Shown: positions 34,873 through 43,248 of the stretch, in pieces
How the letters are laid out: each line of letters begins with the position of its first letter
Numbering within the stretch: the first letter of the stretch is position 1
Assembly: GCF_000236805.1 (NCBI RefSeq)
Contig: NZ_AGFX01000011.1
Location: forward strand, 496,001 to 560,000
DNA: 64,000 nt
Source of the DNA: Paenibacillus peoriae KCTC 3763
GTDB lineage: Bacteria; Bacillota; Bacilli; Paenibacillales; Paenibacillaceae
Direction: 5' to 3'
Program-made: the position numbers and the translations under genes
The notes under the pieces: generated by a model
The model's database searches: none
Told to the model about the DNA's origin: nothing
Seen by the model: the letters and a program-made list of their open reading frames with translations, nothing else

Positions 34873-35676
34873 TTGCTTGCCTGGGGTTTTGTTTTTCTTC
34901 TTACCATCATCATACATACTACAGATAGCTTGTCTTATGCCCTGCGGCTTGGAGGCTTACGGGCGCGTCGTATCGGACTGGCATTAACTGTAGCGGGGAT
35001 GCTGCTGTTGATTTCACGTACCTCCAATATGGCGCAGGGGCCTTTGCTGGGAGGAATGGTTGATCAGGCCAAAGCTGCGGCACGAATGGGCGGAGCGGAT
35101 GTCAGACTGGAACTGCATATGCATGGGGTGTTATTGGCAGCAACCTTTGGAACTATGCTCGCAATATTGCTGTATCCGACGGTTGTACGTATGTCAGCCA
35201 GATGGATTGTACATTTGGAGCGTACCGGGTCTATTCCGGCTATGGTGCGTCATTTCATGCTGCGAAATCGCTGGAAGTATGCGGGCTACTATATAAAGCG
35301 TCCTACCTGGTCCATGCTCACCTCACTGTTGAGTGGAGTAATACCTAAGCGTCTCATTGTTCTGAATATGACGGTTACCGCAATTTATACGACCGGGGTG
35401 GTATCCGCCTTGTACGCATCGTTCCTGTGGCCTGCTCAAAGTACGGCAATGTCCATGTCGTCAGGTCTAATCAATGGCGTGGCAACGGTACTATTGACCC
35501 TGTTAATTGATCCTCGATTGGCCGTTTTGTCGGAAAAAACGTTGCGTGGAGAACTGCCTTTAAATCGGATGAACAGTATGTACGGTTGGATGATCATTTC
35601 GCGTTTGGCAGGTACCTTGCTTGCACAGTTGCTACTGGTACCGCTGGCCATTTGGCTTGGATGGGTTATGGGCTAA
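34873..35676 (+). CDS. amj: Lipid II flippase Amj family protein
   Basis: Amj (YdaH) is an alternative to MurJ that moves lipid II across the cytoplasmic membrane and is induced by envelope stress in B. subtilis. The protein is all membrane segments, with the family-typical IIIHTTDSLSYALRLGGLRA and LISRTSNMAQGPLLGGMVD. The TTG at 34873 lies 8 bp after AAAAGGAG and gives 267 aa. An in-frame ATG at 34831 is only a few bases from a TATAAT (34822-34827) and is unlikely to be used. Confidence 0.85.
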   Translation: MLAWGFVFLLTIIIHTTDSLSYALRLGGLRARRIGLALTVAGMLLLISRTSNMAQGPLLGGMVDQAKAAARMGGADVRLELHMHGVLLAATFGTMLAILLYPTVVRMSARWIVHLERTGSIPAMVRHFMLRNRWKYAGYYIKRPTWSMLTSLLSGVIPKRLIVLNMTVTAIYTTGVVSALYASFLWPAQSTAMSMSSGLINGVATVLLTLLIDPRLAVLSEKTLRGELPLNRMNSMYGWMIISRLAGTLLAQLLLVPLAIWLGWVMG

Positions 35677-35704
35677 GGCGTAATGATGTGTTGTATATCA
35701 AAAA

Positions 35705-35746
35705 GGGCTGACCTGAGGTCATCCGTTAGAGATGCCTTGAGCCAGC
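35705..35746. terminator. Hairpin between amj and msrAB
   Basis: GGCTGACCTGAGGTCATC can pair with GATGCCTTGAGCCAGCC, with some mismatches, between the two convergent genes. It is a likely bidirectional terminator, but the T runs are short. Confidence 0.5.
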
Positions 35747-35768
35747 CTGAGATGCTTTTGTGGTTTAC

Positions 35769-36740
35769 TTACTTTTCAAATAATGACTTATAGGCTCCAT
35801 ACCCCTCACGCTCCAGGTCCTCTAGAGGAACAAAGCGGAGTGCGGCGGAATTGATGCAATAGCGGAGCCCCTCTGGACCTGGACCATCGTCAAATACATG
35901 CCCCAAATGAGAGTCTGCTTCACGACTACGGACCTCGGTACGGATCATCAAATGGCTGAGATCGGTCTTTTCTTTGATGCTGTAGCTGCGCAGGGGGCGG
36001 GTAAAGCTGGGCCAACCGCAGCCCGCATCATATTTGTCCAGCGAGCTGAACAAAGGCTCTCCGGATACGATATCCACGTAAATACCTTCACCCTCATGAT
36101 CCCAAAACTCATTTTGAAAAGGGCGCTCGGTCGCGTTTTTTTGTGTTACTTCGTATTGGATAGGGGTCAGCCGATCACTAAGATCAGATTTATCAATCTT
36201 GCCCGACCAATTCTGCTCGATAAAATCTTCGCGGCCTGAGCCTTTGCGGTAGCGTTTGTAATGAGCGGGATTCTTCTTATGGTAGTCCTGATGGTATTCT
36301 TCCGCTTCATAAAAAGTTGCCGCAGGCAGGATGGGTGTAGCAATAGGCTTGTCGAAGCGTCCACTTTGAGCTAGGGCTTCTTTAGAGGCTTCTGCTTGAA
36401 TTCGCTGCTCTTCATTATGATAGAAAATAGCCGTTTGGTAGGACGAGCCTCTATCGTGGAATTGTCCTCCTTCATCTGTCGGGTCAATCTGTTGCCAGAA
36501 AAGCTCCAACAGTTTTTCATACGGGAAAACTTGTGGATCAAATGTAATCTGTACCGCTTCCACATGTCCCGTGGTTTCAGAGCACACCTCTTCATAGGTG
36601 GGGTTTTCTGTATGTCCTCCTGTATAGCCGGATCTAACCTTTAAAATACCGGGCAATTCCTCGAAAGGGGAAACCATGCACCAGAAGCAGCCGCCTGCAA
36701 AAGTTGCCTTTTCCACTGTGTTTGGATTGTTGGTGCTCAT
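35769..36740 (-). CDS. msrAB: Methionine sulfoxide reductase MsrA-MsrB fusion
   Basis: This two-domain repair enzyme reduces both S- and R-methionine sulfoxide in oxidised proteins. MsrA occupies about residues 10-165 with catalytic GCFWCM. MsrB occupies about 185-315, with [20 protein letters not shown] and the catalytic Cys in [11 protein letters not shown]. The start at 36740 has GGAG upstream; a GTG nine bases earlier lies inside that site. The 323 aa length fits fused enzymes of Gram-positives. A TTGCGA-16-TATAAT promoter precedes it. Confidence 0.95.
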   Translation of the reverse strand: MSTNNPNTVEKATFAGGCFWCMVSPFEELPGILKVRSGYTGGHTENPTYEEVCSETTGHVEAVQITFDPQVFPYEKLLELFWQQIDPTDEGGQFHDRGSSYQTAIFYHNEEQRIQAEASKEALAQSGRFDKPIATPILPAATFYEAEEYHQDYHKKNPAHYKRYRKGSGREDFIEQNWSGKIDKSDLSDRLTPIQYEVTQKNATERPFQNEFWDHEGEGIYVDIVSGEPLFSSLDKYDAGCGWPSFTRPLRSYSIKEKTDLSHLMIRTEVRSREADSHLGHVFDDGPGPEGLRYCINSAALRFVPLEDLEREGYGAYKSLFEK

Positions 36741-36798
36741 ATTTGTCACTCCAATCTGAGTTTGTTAATTAGTTTATATTTAAATAGCTTACAATTTA

Positions 36799-36826
36799 AT
36801 TATATATGACATTTTCATTTTCGCAA
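36799..36826 (-). promoter_or_regulatory. Promoter of msrAB
   Basis: On the minus strand TTGCGA (36826-36821) and TATAAT (36804-36799) are separated by 16 bp, about 60 bp upstream of the start codon. Confidence 0.65.
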
Positions 36827-36925
36827 AATCCAACGAACCATCACAAGCTGATCGGTTCCGCAACTATCTCTTCCTCAACATTATAGTTTTACAACCCAAC
36901 AGATTCGGGGGAAAAACCCACAACG

Positions 36926-37543
36926 TTATGTTCTATTGGCACGTTGAAGTCTTTTTCGATACAGTACAAAGCAGCCGCCCAGCAGCGCAGTATACAACAG
37001 CAAAATAAGCAAGCCGGTGATCGGATGTTCTGCAATGGTGCCGCCTGCATAAGCGTATACGGCAATTGCGGGCAGTTTGCCAATAGCGGTCCCTAGCAGA
37101 AAGCTCCAAAACGGAAATCCCGCTACTCCGGCGTATACATTTACAGCCGCCTGTGGGATGACCGGAATCAGGCGGGCCAGCAGCACAGCGGTAAAAGGCT
37201 CCCGTTCCATGACCTGGTTCAAGCGTTCTAACGCGGGAAACCGCTCCAGATATGCTCGTCCTTTGTCGCGGAACAGGGTGCGCACTGCACCGTAAACGAC
37301 CAGTGCAGCCAAGGTAGTGCCAAGCCAGCAGATCAAAGCGCCTTGCCAGGCGCCTGCCGCATAAGCAATGGAAGCGATAATCAGCTTGTAAGGCACGAAC
37401 GGAATTAACGCGAATAAAAATGCAATTAGCAGCAGAACCGGGAAGGAGGTTTGCTTATTTGCCCAAGCAAGCCAATCATATCTGTAGATAAACGCGATGC
37501 AGAGCAGCGAAACATAAGCAGCGGCGAATAGCCATTTTTTCAT
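36926..37543 (-). CDS. TVP38/TMEM64 (DedA-like) membrane protein
   Basis: This 205-aa polytopic protein belongs to the VTT/DedA superfamily, members of which are linked to lipid scrambling and membrane homeostasis. The central motif LLARLIPVIPQAAVNVYAGVAG, with FWSFLLGTAIGKLPAIAVYA after it, is the VTT-domain signature. The C-terminal tail is basic. AGAGGT precedes the ATG at 37543. It is alone on its strand with msrAB downstream, separated by 185 bp. Confidence 0.88.
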   Translation of the reverse strand: MKKWLFAAAYVSLLCIAFIYRYDWLAWANKQTSFPVLLLIAFLFALIPFVPYKLIIASIAYAAGAWQGALICWLGTTLAALVVYGAVRTLFRDKGRAYLERFPALERLNQVMEREPFTAVLLARLIPVIPQAAVNVYAGVAGFPFWSFLLGTAIGKLPAIAVYAYAGGTIAEHPITGLLILLLYTALLGGCFVLYRKRLQRANRT

Positions 37544-37600
37544 TTACATACCTCTTTCATTATCTCTGTTTGGCTGATCGCTCATACGGAAAAATTAGGG

Positions 37601-37629
37601 TTCACATTCCCAATTATGTGTGTTATACT
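37601..37629 (+). promoter_or_regulatory. Promoter of the Mn2+ riboswitch transcript
   Basis: TTCACA (37601-37606) and TATACT (37624-37629) are separated by exactly 17 bp, placing the transcript start near 37636, just before the riboswitch. Confidence 0.7.
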
Positions 37630-37647
37630 GCCAGTAATAGAATAGTT

Positions 37648-37778
37648 CCCAAAGGGGAGTAGCTCAACGAGTAAAGTCGTCATTACGGGATTATAAATCC
37701 CCGGCTTTATTGGCAACGTTATGTTGTAAGCGAGACCTTTGCCAGGATTTTCGGAATCCGGGTAAATGGTCTTTTTTT
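37648..37778 (+). promoter_or_regulatory. yybP-ykoY (Mn2+) riboswitch with its terminator
   Basis: The leader has the two conserved loops of this class: AAAGGGGAGTAGC at 37651-37663 and CGAGACCTTTGCC at 37731-37743, joined by hairpins GGGATTATAAATCCC and CAACGTTATGTTG. The 3' strand of the switch also forms an intrinsic terminator: GACC...TGCC pairs with GGTA...GGTC around GGATTTTCGGAATCC, then seven T. In known members Mn2+ stabilises the aptamer and allows readthrough. The downstream gene is of the TerC/YkoY type, as expected. Confidence 0.92.
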
Positions 37779-37795
37779 GATGCTAAATTTGGGTC

Positions 37796-37834
37796 AAGCG
37801 CCATTTCCGGGTTTCCGTGAAGCGGCGCTTTTTT
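37796..37834 (+). terminator. Second hairpin terminator in the same leader
   Basis: AAGCGCC at 37796-37802 pairs with GGCGCTT at 37824-37830, and a T run follows to 37834. It lies after the riboswitch terminator and before the gene, so transcripts would have to pass two terminators. Confidence 0.7.
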
Positions 37835-37894
37835 AATATAAAGCGCTGAACTATGAACAGTATAACAAATAAATAAAGAAGGTGGGAGGAACGT

Positions 37895-38584
37895 ATGGAT
37901 TTTTTGTCAATTGAGTTTTTTACCGCATTATTGTCCATCATTATCATTGATCTGGTGCTAGCTGGAGATAATGCGATCGTAATTGGCCTGGCAGCTCGCA
38001 ATGTTGACAAGGCCAACCAAAAGAAGGTTATTATTTGGGGGACGATCGGCGCAGTCATCATTCGTGTGATTGCTACGGTATTGGTCACGTTTTTACTGCA
38101 AATTTATGGCTTGCGATTAATCGGGGGACTTGCACTCATCTATATCGCCTACAAGCTGCTGGTGGAAGAAAAGAAGCACGAAATTTCAGCAACCAATCAA
38201 ATGTGGGCAGCGATTCGCACCATTATAATTGCGGATACAATGATGGGACTCGACAATGTACTTGCTGTCGCGGGAGCGGCTCATGGAAATATGCTGCTTG
38301 TTATTCTTGGTCTGGCGATCTCCGTTCCAATCATGGTATGGGGAAGTACGATTATCTTGAAACTGACTGAACGTTATCCGGTCGTCATTACGATTGGAGC
38401 TGCTGTATTAGCTTATACCGCTGCCAAAATGGTAGTGGCTGAGCCGTTAATTGCACAGTGGTTTGCAAATGGGGTCGTTAAATACGGTTTTGAAGCTCTG
38501 ATTGTAGTTCTGGTTGTAGCCATTGGGCTGCGTGTTAAAAAGATAAAATCGGAGAAAGCAAAAAAACAAGTGCTTCACGCCTAG
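37895..38584 (+). CDS. TerC/YkoY family Mn2+ export-type membrane protein
   Basis: The protein has 229 aa, about seven membrane segments and the TerC signatures DLVLAGDNAIVIGLAAR near residue 18-34 and DTMMGLDNVLAVAGAAHGN near 113-131, with acidic residues inside helices that could bind Mn2+. Family members export Mn2+ and help metalation of exoenzymes in B. subtilis. Its Mn2+-type riboswitch leader supports this role. GGGAGG precedes the ATG. A terminator follows. Confidence 0.9.
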   Translation: MDFLSIEFFTALLSIIIIDLVLAGDNAIVIGLAARNVDKANQKKVIIWGTIGAVIIRVIATVLVTFLLQIYGLRLIGGLALIYIAYKLLVEEKKHEISATNQMWAAIRTIIIADTMMGLDNVLAVAGAAHGNMLLVILGLAISVPIMVWGSTIILKLTERYPVVITIGAAVLAYTAAKMVVAEPLIAQWFANGVVKYGFEALIVVLVVAIGLRVKKIKSEKAKKQVLHA

Positions 38585-38631
38585 GCAAGCCTTTTTAAGT
38601 CATTACAGCATAAGTAGGACATTATTACATA

Positions 38632-38675
38632 GAGGCTGTTCCGTTAAGTCCAACTGGACCGGAGCAGTCTCTTTT
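38632..38675 (+). terminator. Terminator after the TerC gene
   Basis: GAGGCTGTTCCG pairs with CGGAGCAGTCTC (wobble pairs in the middle) around GTCC-aact-GGAC, followed by five T residues. Confidence 0.85.
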
Positions 38676-38745
38676 TCTTTGCTTGTCAGCAGACTTCCAT
38701 GTAAACTAGACAACAGATGAATAAGTAATTAGAGGTGATAACAGT

Positions 38746-39711
38746 ATGAACAAGCAGACGAAAACAAGAGTGGCCATTGCAGGGCTGGGAGGTATTGCTC
38801 GCAAGGTGTATTTGCCATTGCTGACTGCACACGAAGGTGTAGACATTATAGGTGTCATGAACCGTTCGCAGGAGCCGGTTAATTCTATCATGGAGCAATA
38901 CAGGTTGCCGAAAGGAACGACAGATGTAAAGGAGATGCTGGCGTGGGAGCCGGAAGCTGTATTTATACATGCTGCGACGGAAGCTCATTTTGATCTGGTT
39001 ATGGCGTGTATTGAAAAAGGAATTGCGGTGTATGTAGATAAACCGTTGTCCTATGATGTTCGTCAAAGTATGGAGATGACCGCGTTTGCGGAGGCACAAG
39101 CCGTGCTGTTGGCGGTAGGTTTTAACCGACGTTTTGCTCCGCATTATGTAGCTGCTAAAGCATGGCTGGAGGCAGCGGGCGGCTTCAGTCAATGTGCAGC
39201 AATTAAACACCGAACGGGGTATGATCGGAGACCTGCTGAACAAACGGTCTATGATGATTTGATTCATATGCTTGATTTGCTATTGTGGCTTGGCGGCAAT
39301 GATTATGAGCTGCTGCACAGTAAACTGACGACGACGAATGAAGGGTATATGGACGCTTCATTTGGTTCCGTACGTTTGGGAGAGGCCTTCGGCAGCTATA
39401 GTATGAGCAGACAGGCAGGAGCTGACATAGAGAGGCTGGAGCTGCATGGGGCAGGTCGATCTGCTGAGGTAACCAATATGGAACAGGCTGTTTTCACGGA
39501 AAAAAGCAAGCTGCCACAAACGCAAGTTTTCGGAAGCTGGGACACGATTTTGGAAAGACGGGGATTCAGCGGAGTCGTGAACCATTTTCTGGAGCATATT
39601 CATCGTCCGGAGGAGTGCGCTATAAGTGCTGGAAAGGTGCTGGAAAGCCATATGCTGGCAGACGAACTGGTACGAATCCAGACATCAAGAAACAGGTTGA
39701 AGGAGAAATGA
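38746..39711 (+). CDS. Gfo/Idh/MocA oxidoreductase (MviM-like)
   Basis: This NAD(P)-dependent oxidoreductase is of the glucose-fructose oxidoreductase/inositol dehydrogenase type. The Rossmann motif AGLGGIARKVYLPLL lies near residues 12-26. The EKP-type catalytic motif appears as VDKPLSYD near 103-110, as in MviM/YceM-like proteins. DDLIHMLDLLLWL near 172-184 holds the catalytic His. The 321 aa length is usual. Substrate is unknown. AGAGGTGATA precedes the start, and the 106-aa gene follows after 4 bp. Confidence 0.85.
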   Translation: MNKQTKTRVAIAGLGGIARKVYLPLLTAHEGVDIIGVMNRSQEPVNSIMEQYRLPKGTTDVKEMLAWEPEAVFIHAATEAHFDLVMACIEKGIAVYVDKPLSYDVRQSMEMTAFAEAQAVLLAVGFNRRFAPHYVAAKAWLEAAGGFSQCAAIKHRTGYDRRPAEQTVYDDLIHMLDLLLWLGGNDYELLHSKLTTTNEGYMDASFGSVRLGEAFGSYSMSRQAGADIERLELHGAGRSAEVTNMEQAVFTEKSKLPQTQVFGSWDTILERRGFSGVVNHFLEHIHRPEECAISAGKVLESHMLADELVRIQTSRNRLKEK

Positions 39712-39715
39712 ATAA

Positions 39716-40036
39716 ATGGTAGAGGACAACCGTGGTAAACAGCTAGAGGAAGCCATTATCGAAAATTACAAGCAGGAAGAGGACATGATGATTCTGGTGT
39801 TTGCGCAATGGTGCATCAATCATGGGCTGGAGCCGGAGGAATTATATCGTGCAGCGTATCCACAGCAAGATAGCAACGAGCGTCTGCTACGAGTACGCAA
39901 GCTGACTGTATCGCGTGAAGAAGCGGGTGATATTCCGCTCGATACGGTATTGGGGGTGCTATCCATGTTCGGAAACGAGGACCTGGCGATGGTCGTAGCT
40001 GAGGCGGCTGCCCAGCTTCCGCAGGAACGAAAATAA
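39716..40036 (+). CDS. 106-aa acidic helical protein of unknown function
   Basis: No family is recognised. The product is acidic and mostly helical (EEAIIENYKQEEDMMILVFA, then EELYRAAYPQQDSNERLLRV), without membrane segments or Cys. AAGGAG lies 10 bp before the ATG, and it starts 4 bp after the MviM-like gene, so the two are probably co-transcribed. Confidence 0.7.
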   Translation: MVEDNRGKQLEEAIIENYKQEEDMMILVFAQWCINHGLEPEELYRAAYPQQDSNERLLRVRKLTVSREEAGDIPLDTVLGVLSMFGNEDLAMVVAEAAAQLPQERK

Positions 40037-40061
40037 GGTCAGCCTGAATAAAGGAAAATGC

Positions 40062-40067
40062 TATAAT
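40062..40067 (+). promoter_or_regulatory. Extended -10 upstream of the Cys-rich gene
   Basis: TATAAT preceded by TGC forms an extended -10 element 61 bp before the ATG at 40129; no good -35 is seen. Confidence 0.45.
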
Positions 40068-40128
40068 AACAAAGTATGGAATCAACTGTATTGAATTAGG
40101 ATCTTGTTATCAGGAGGGTAAGCTGACG

Positions 40129-40410
40129 ATGAAAGATGTAACGGTACCAGGCACCTGTAAGGGCTGCGAAAGAGACATCACGATATCAGAGGAACAAATT
40201 ACCAGAATTCTAAATAACATGAGACCCAAAGTGGAATGTGTGAATGATGAAGTGTATGAGGCCAGACTGTTGGCCTGCTCACAATGCGAAGACTTAATGG
40301 CCGGGCATACATGCGGCATTAGCGGAAGCATTGTCCGTGTACGTGCCTTGGCAGCCACGCATAACTGTCCCAGTTACAGTGGTTCACGCTGGCAAGGAGC
40401 GTCCTCATGA
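40129..40410 (+). CDS. Small Cys-rich protein (DUF6171-like)
   Basis: The 93-aa protein has paired Cys residues arranged like zinc knuckles: C-x2-C at 10-13 (CKGC), C-x2-C in ACSQCEDL near 50-53, and single Cys in GHTCG and NCPSY. The phrase ITISEEQITRILNNM follows the first pair, as in the DUF6171 proteins I remember from Paenibacillus and Bacillus. Zinc binding is likely; the function is unknown. The ribosome site is AGGAGGGTAAG. A terminator follows. Confidence 0.75.
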   Translation: MKDVTVPGTCKGCERDITISEEQITRILNNMRPKVECVNDEVYEARLLACSQCEDLMAGHTCGISGSIVRVRALAATHNCPSYSGSRWQGASS

Positions 40411-40423
40411 TATCCCCCATCCC

Positions 40424-40449
40424 AGTCTGCCTTAATGGCAGGCTTTTTG
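40424..40449 (+). terminator. Terminator after the Cys-rich gene
   Basis: GTCTGCC pairs with GGCAGGC across a 5-nt loop and is followed by a five-T run. Confidence 0.85.
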
Positions 40450-40475
40450 GTTTGAATGAACCTTTTTGCTTAAGA

Positions 40476-40504
40476 TTGACAAATAGTAGACAATAAAATA
40501 TATT
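40476..40504 (+). promoter_or_regulatory. Promoter of abfA
   Basis: TTGACA (40476-40481) and TATATT (40499-40504) are 17 bp apart, giving a leader of about 185 nt before the GTG at 40695. Confidence 0.7.
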
Positions 40505-40631
40505 AAACGTGTAAAATGATTTTGTTTAATTATTAATGTTTTTATTAATTAAATGCTTACTGGACTTGATTAGAACACAAAGGTTAGGTTAGTAAAAAAA
40601 GTTCGGCAGAAAGAGCTACATTTTCGTTATT

Positions 40632-40646
40632 TTGAAAACGCAATCA
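40632..40646 (+). promoter_or_regulatory. cre (CcpA) site in the abfA leader
   Basis: TTGAAAACGCAATCA matches every fixed position of the cre consensus WTGNAANCGNWWNCA. It lies about 120 bp after the promoter and 49 bp before the start, a roadblock position for carbon catabolite repression. Confidence 0.65.
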
Positions 40647-40694
40647 TAATGCGGACGAGACAGGAATTTTTAATATTTTAGGGGAGGGCTTGTT

Positions 40695-42179
40695 GTGAAG
40701 GGTTCCATAATTGTAAATACCGATTGGGAACAAGGTGTTATTAACAAGAATATCTACGGGCAATTTGCCGAGCATCTTGGAAGATGTATTTATGAAGGTT
40801 TATGGGTTGGGCAGGAATCTCCGATTCCGAACACGAACGGAATTCGCAATGATGTGGTCGAAGCGCTTAAAATGCTGAATATTCCTGTGCTGCGTTGGCC
40901 GGGGGGCTGCTTTGCCGATGAATATCATTGGAAAGACGGTGTCGGACCGAAAGAAAATCGCAAGAGAATGGTAAATACGCACTGGGGTGGTGTGGTTGAA
41001 AATAATCATTTTGGCACACATGAGTTTTTTCAGTTGTGTGAGCTGCTAAATGCCGAGCCTTATATTTGTGGAAATGTGGGTAGTGGCACAGTACAGGAAA
41101 TGTCGGAATGGGTAGAGTACATGACCTTTGACGGGGAATCACCTATGGCTGCATGGCGTCAGGAGAACGGTCGTGACAAACCATGGAAGCTCAAATATTT
41201 TGGAGTGGGGAACGAAAACTGGGGTTGTGGCGGTAATATGCGTCCAGAATATTATGCCGATCTGTATCGCCGCTATCAGACCTATGTTCGCAACTATGGC
41301 GAAAACCGGATTTACCGGATTGCAGGCGGGGCGAATGTGGATGATTATCGTTGGACCGAAGTGCTGATGCGAGAAGCCGGGCATCTTATGGACGGTTTGA
41401 GCTTACATAACTACACGGTCCCGGGTACTTGGGAAGCGAAACGGCAAGCACTCGGATTTGATGAAGCGGAATGGTTTGAGACGATGAAAAAATCATTACG
41501 CATGGACGAATTGATTACCCGCCATTCTACCATTATGGACAAATATGATCCTGACAAGCGGGTCGGATTGATCGTCGATGAATGGGGAACCTGGTTCCTG
41601 ACCGAGCTGGGTACGAATCCGGGCTTTCTTTATCAGCAAAATACGATGCGCGACGCGCTTGTAGCCGGGCTGCACCTGCACATTTTCCATAATCACCATG
41701 ACCGTGTGCAGATGACGAATATTGCCCAGATGGTCAATGTTTTGCAGGCGATGGTTCTGACCGAAGGACCTGCTATGCTGTTGACACCGACATATCATGT
41801 ATTTGAAATGTTCAAGGTGCATCAGGATGCACAAGCACTCGCTACTCATACCAAGCTAGGCAATTATGAATACGATGGAGATTCCATCCCACAAATAAGC
41901 GTGTCCGCTTCCAAGGCACAGGATGGCTATATTCATATAAGCTTGTGCAATGTCCATCCGGGCGAGTCTGCAAATTTAAATCTGGAGCTGAGAGGACTGG
42001 AAGAGGTTAAGGAGATCAGTGGAGTTGTCCTTGCCAGCGATGAAATGCAGGCACATAATACGTTTGACCAGCCGGAGCGCGTAAAAAAGGCAGCTTTTAC
42101 GTCCTTCCAGCAGCAGGGTCAGCGTTTGGATGTTGTATTGCCGCCGATGTCGGTAGTAATGCTGACGATTACTCCGTAA
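40695..42179 (+). CDS. abfA: Alpha-L-arabinofuranosidase (GH51)
   Basis: This cytosolic retaining glycosidase releases arabinofuranose from arabino-oligosaccharides. The catalytic acid/base is Glu174 in [12 protein letters not shown] and the nucleophile Glu296 in [10 protein letters not shown], spaced as in characterised GH51 enzymes. The N-terminal [18 protein letters not shown] and [13 protein letters not shown] are family hallmarks. There is no signal peptide; at 494 aa it is full length. GTG start after GGGGAGGG. Its own promoter and a cre-like site indicate glucose repression. Confidence 0.95.
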   Translation: MKGSIIVNTDWEQGVINKNIYGQFAEHLGRCIYEGLWVGQESPIPNTNGIRNDVVEALKMLNIPVLRWPGGCFADEYHWKDGVGPKENRKRMVNTHWGGVVENNHFGTHEFFQLCELLNAEPYICGNVGSGTVQEMSEWVEYMTFDGESPMAAWRQENGRDKPWKLKYFGVGNENWGCGGNMRPEYYADLYRRYQTYVRNYGENRIYRIAGGANVDDYRWTEVLMREAGHLMDGLSLHNYTVPGTWEAKRQALGFDEAEWFETMKKSLRMDELITRHSTIMDKYDPDKRVGLIVDEWGTWFLTELGTNPGFLYQQNTMRDALVAGLHLHIFHNHHDRVQMTNIAQMVNVLQAMVLTEGPAMLLTPTYHVFEMFKVHQDAQALATHTKLGNYEYDGDSIPQISVSASKAQDGYIHISLCNVHPGESANLNLELRGLEEVKEISGVVLASDEMQAHNTFDQPERVKKAAFTSFQQQGQRLDVVLPPMSVVMLTITP

Positions 42180-42231
42180 CAATCCAGCTGTGGTATGTAA
42201 GTAGTACCCGCTTTATCATTTAGTTTGACAA

Positions 42232-42257
42232 AGAGAGTGTTCAGTCGAACGCTCTCT
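42232..42257. terminator. Bidirectional terminator between abfA and the AraC gene
   Basis: AGAGAGTGTTC pairs with GAACGCTCTCT around a 4-nt loop, with T-rich sequence on the abfA side and A-rich sequence on the other, between two convergent genes. Confidence 0.85.
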
Positions 42258-42264
42258 CTTTTAT

Positions 42265-43083
42265 TTATAATTGCTCGCGGTGGATCACTCTGAATTCCTT
42301 GGGCGACATGCCAAAGCGGGAACGGAATACCCGGTGAAAATACGTATAGTTTGCAAATCCGGACGATTCTGCAGCTTGTTCCAGTGACATAGGACTGAAA
42401 ATGATTCGCTCCCTCGCCATGTTAAGCCTGATGTCCAGCGTGTACTGCATAATGCTTGTATCGAAGGTTTCTTTGAACAAATGCACGGCTCGGGATACGC
42501 TGATGCCGATGTGTGAAGAAACGTCATCCAGTTTGAAGTTGGAGGATGCATTTTCCTCAATATAATTTTTAATCTGATAAGCTAGGTAATTATGATGTGT
42601 AGCAATAGGATGCTCGGACAGCATACGGTCGAACTCCAAACATAAAATGCGTATGTAATAGCTTGAAATTTCCGGGTAAGGATTAGAAATACGACGCTGT
42701 TCCATCACAAGCTGGCGAAATAGGCCGAGCAGGGCTTCTGTGAGCTGAACCTTGATTCGGTTAGGCCGTTTGTGGTGATTCCACCACTCATCTACCCAGG
42801 AGCCACCGAAAAAGATGTGGTAATCTCCGCTTTCCACGATCTGTTCACCCATGGAATTCAACTCATTGTGAATATCCAGCTCATAGGGCTCGGTTGGACT
42901 AAACAGCAGCAGGTCTCCCGCCTCAATTCGTGTCATTTTTCCGTTAATGCGGGCCTGGCAGCGTCCGTCTGTTTGCAGTCGAAACAAATAATTTTTAATC
43001 CCATCAGGCTGGTTCGAATAAAAGGGTTTACGATGAAAGGAATAGCCTGCGGTAAGAACCTGACAAGACTCGACGATAGACAT
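42265..43083 (-). CDS. AraC family transcriptional regulator
   Basis: The product has an N-terminal cupin-like ligand domain (residues about 10-140; GDLLLFSPTEPYELDIH) and a C-terminal double helix-turn-helix domain (about 175-270; FKLDDVSSHIGISVSRAVHL and GFANYTYFHRVFRSRFGMSP). Such proteins sense sugars. ATG 43083 has AAAGGAG 8 bp upstream, giving 272 aa. It is divergent from the five-gene oxidoreductase/isomerase cluster and is its likely regulator; control of the convergent abfA is also possible. Confidence 0.9.
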   Translation of the reverse strand: MSIVESCQVLTAGYSFHRKPFYSNQPDGIKNYLFRLQTDGRCQARINGKMTRIEAGDLLLFSPTEPYELDIHNELNSMGEQIVESGDYHIFFGGSWVDEWWNHHKRPNRIKVQLTEALLGLFRQLVMEQRRISNPYPEISSYYIRILCLEFDRMLSEHPIATHHNYLAYQIKNYIEENASSNFKLDDVSSHIGISVSRAVHLFKETFDTSIMQYTLDIRLNMARERIIFSPMSLEQAAESSGFANYTYFHRVFRSRFGMSPKEFRVIHREQL

Positions 43084-43248
43084 ATGATGACTCCTTTGGG
43101 CAATTAGCTGTTTCAAATATTGACCAGATTGTTCATGTTTTAATCATATTATTCATTTTAAACGAAACCGAAATAGAATACCATGTGAACTGTAAAGCTT
43201 ACATGCTAGATCACAAAGTACATGTTTGAGGCCAAGGAGTGTGACGAT

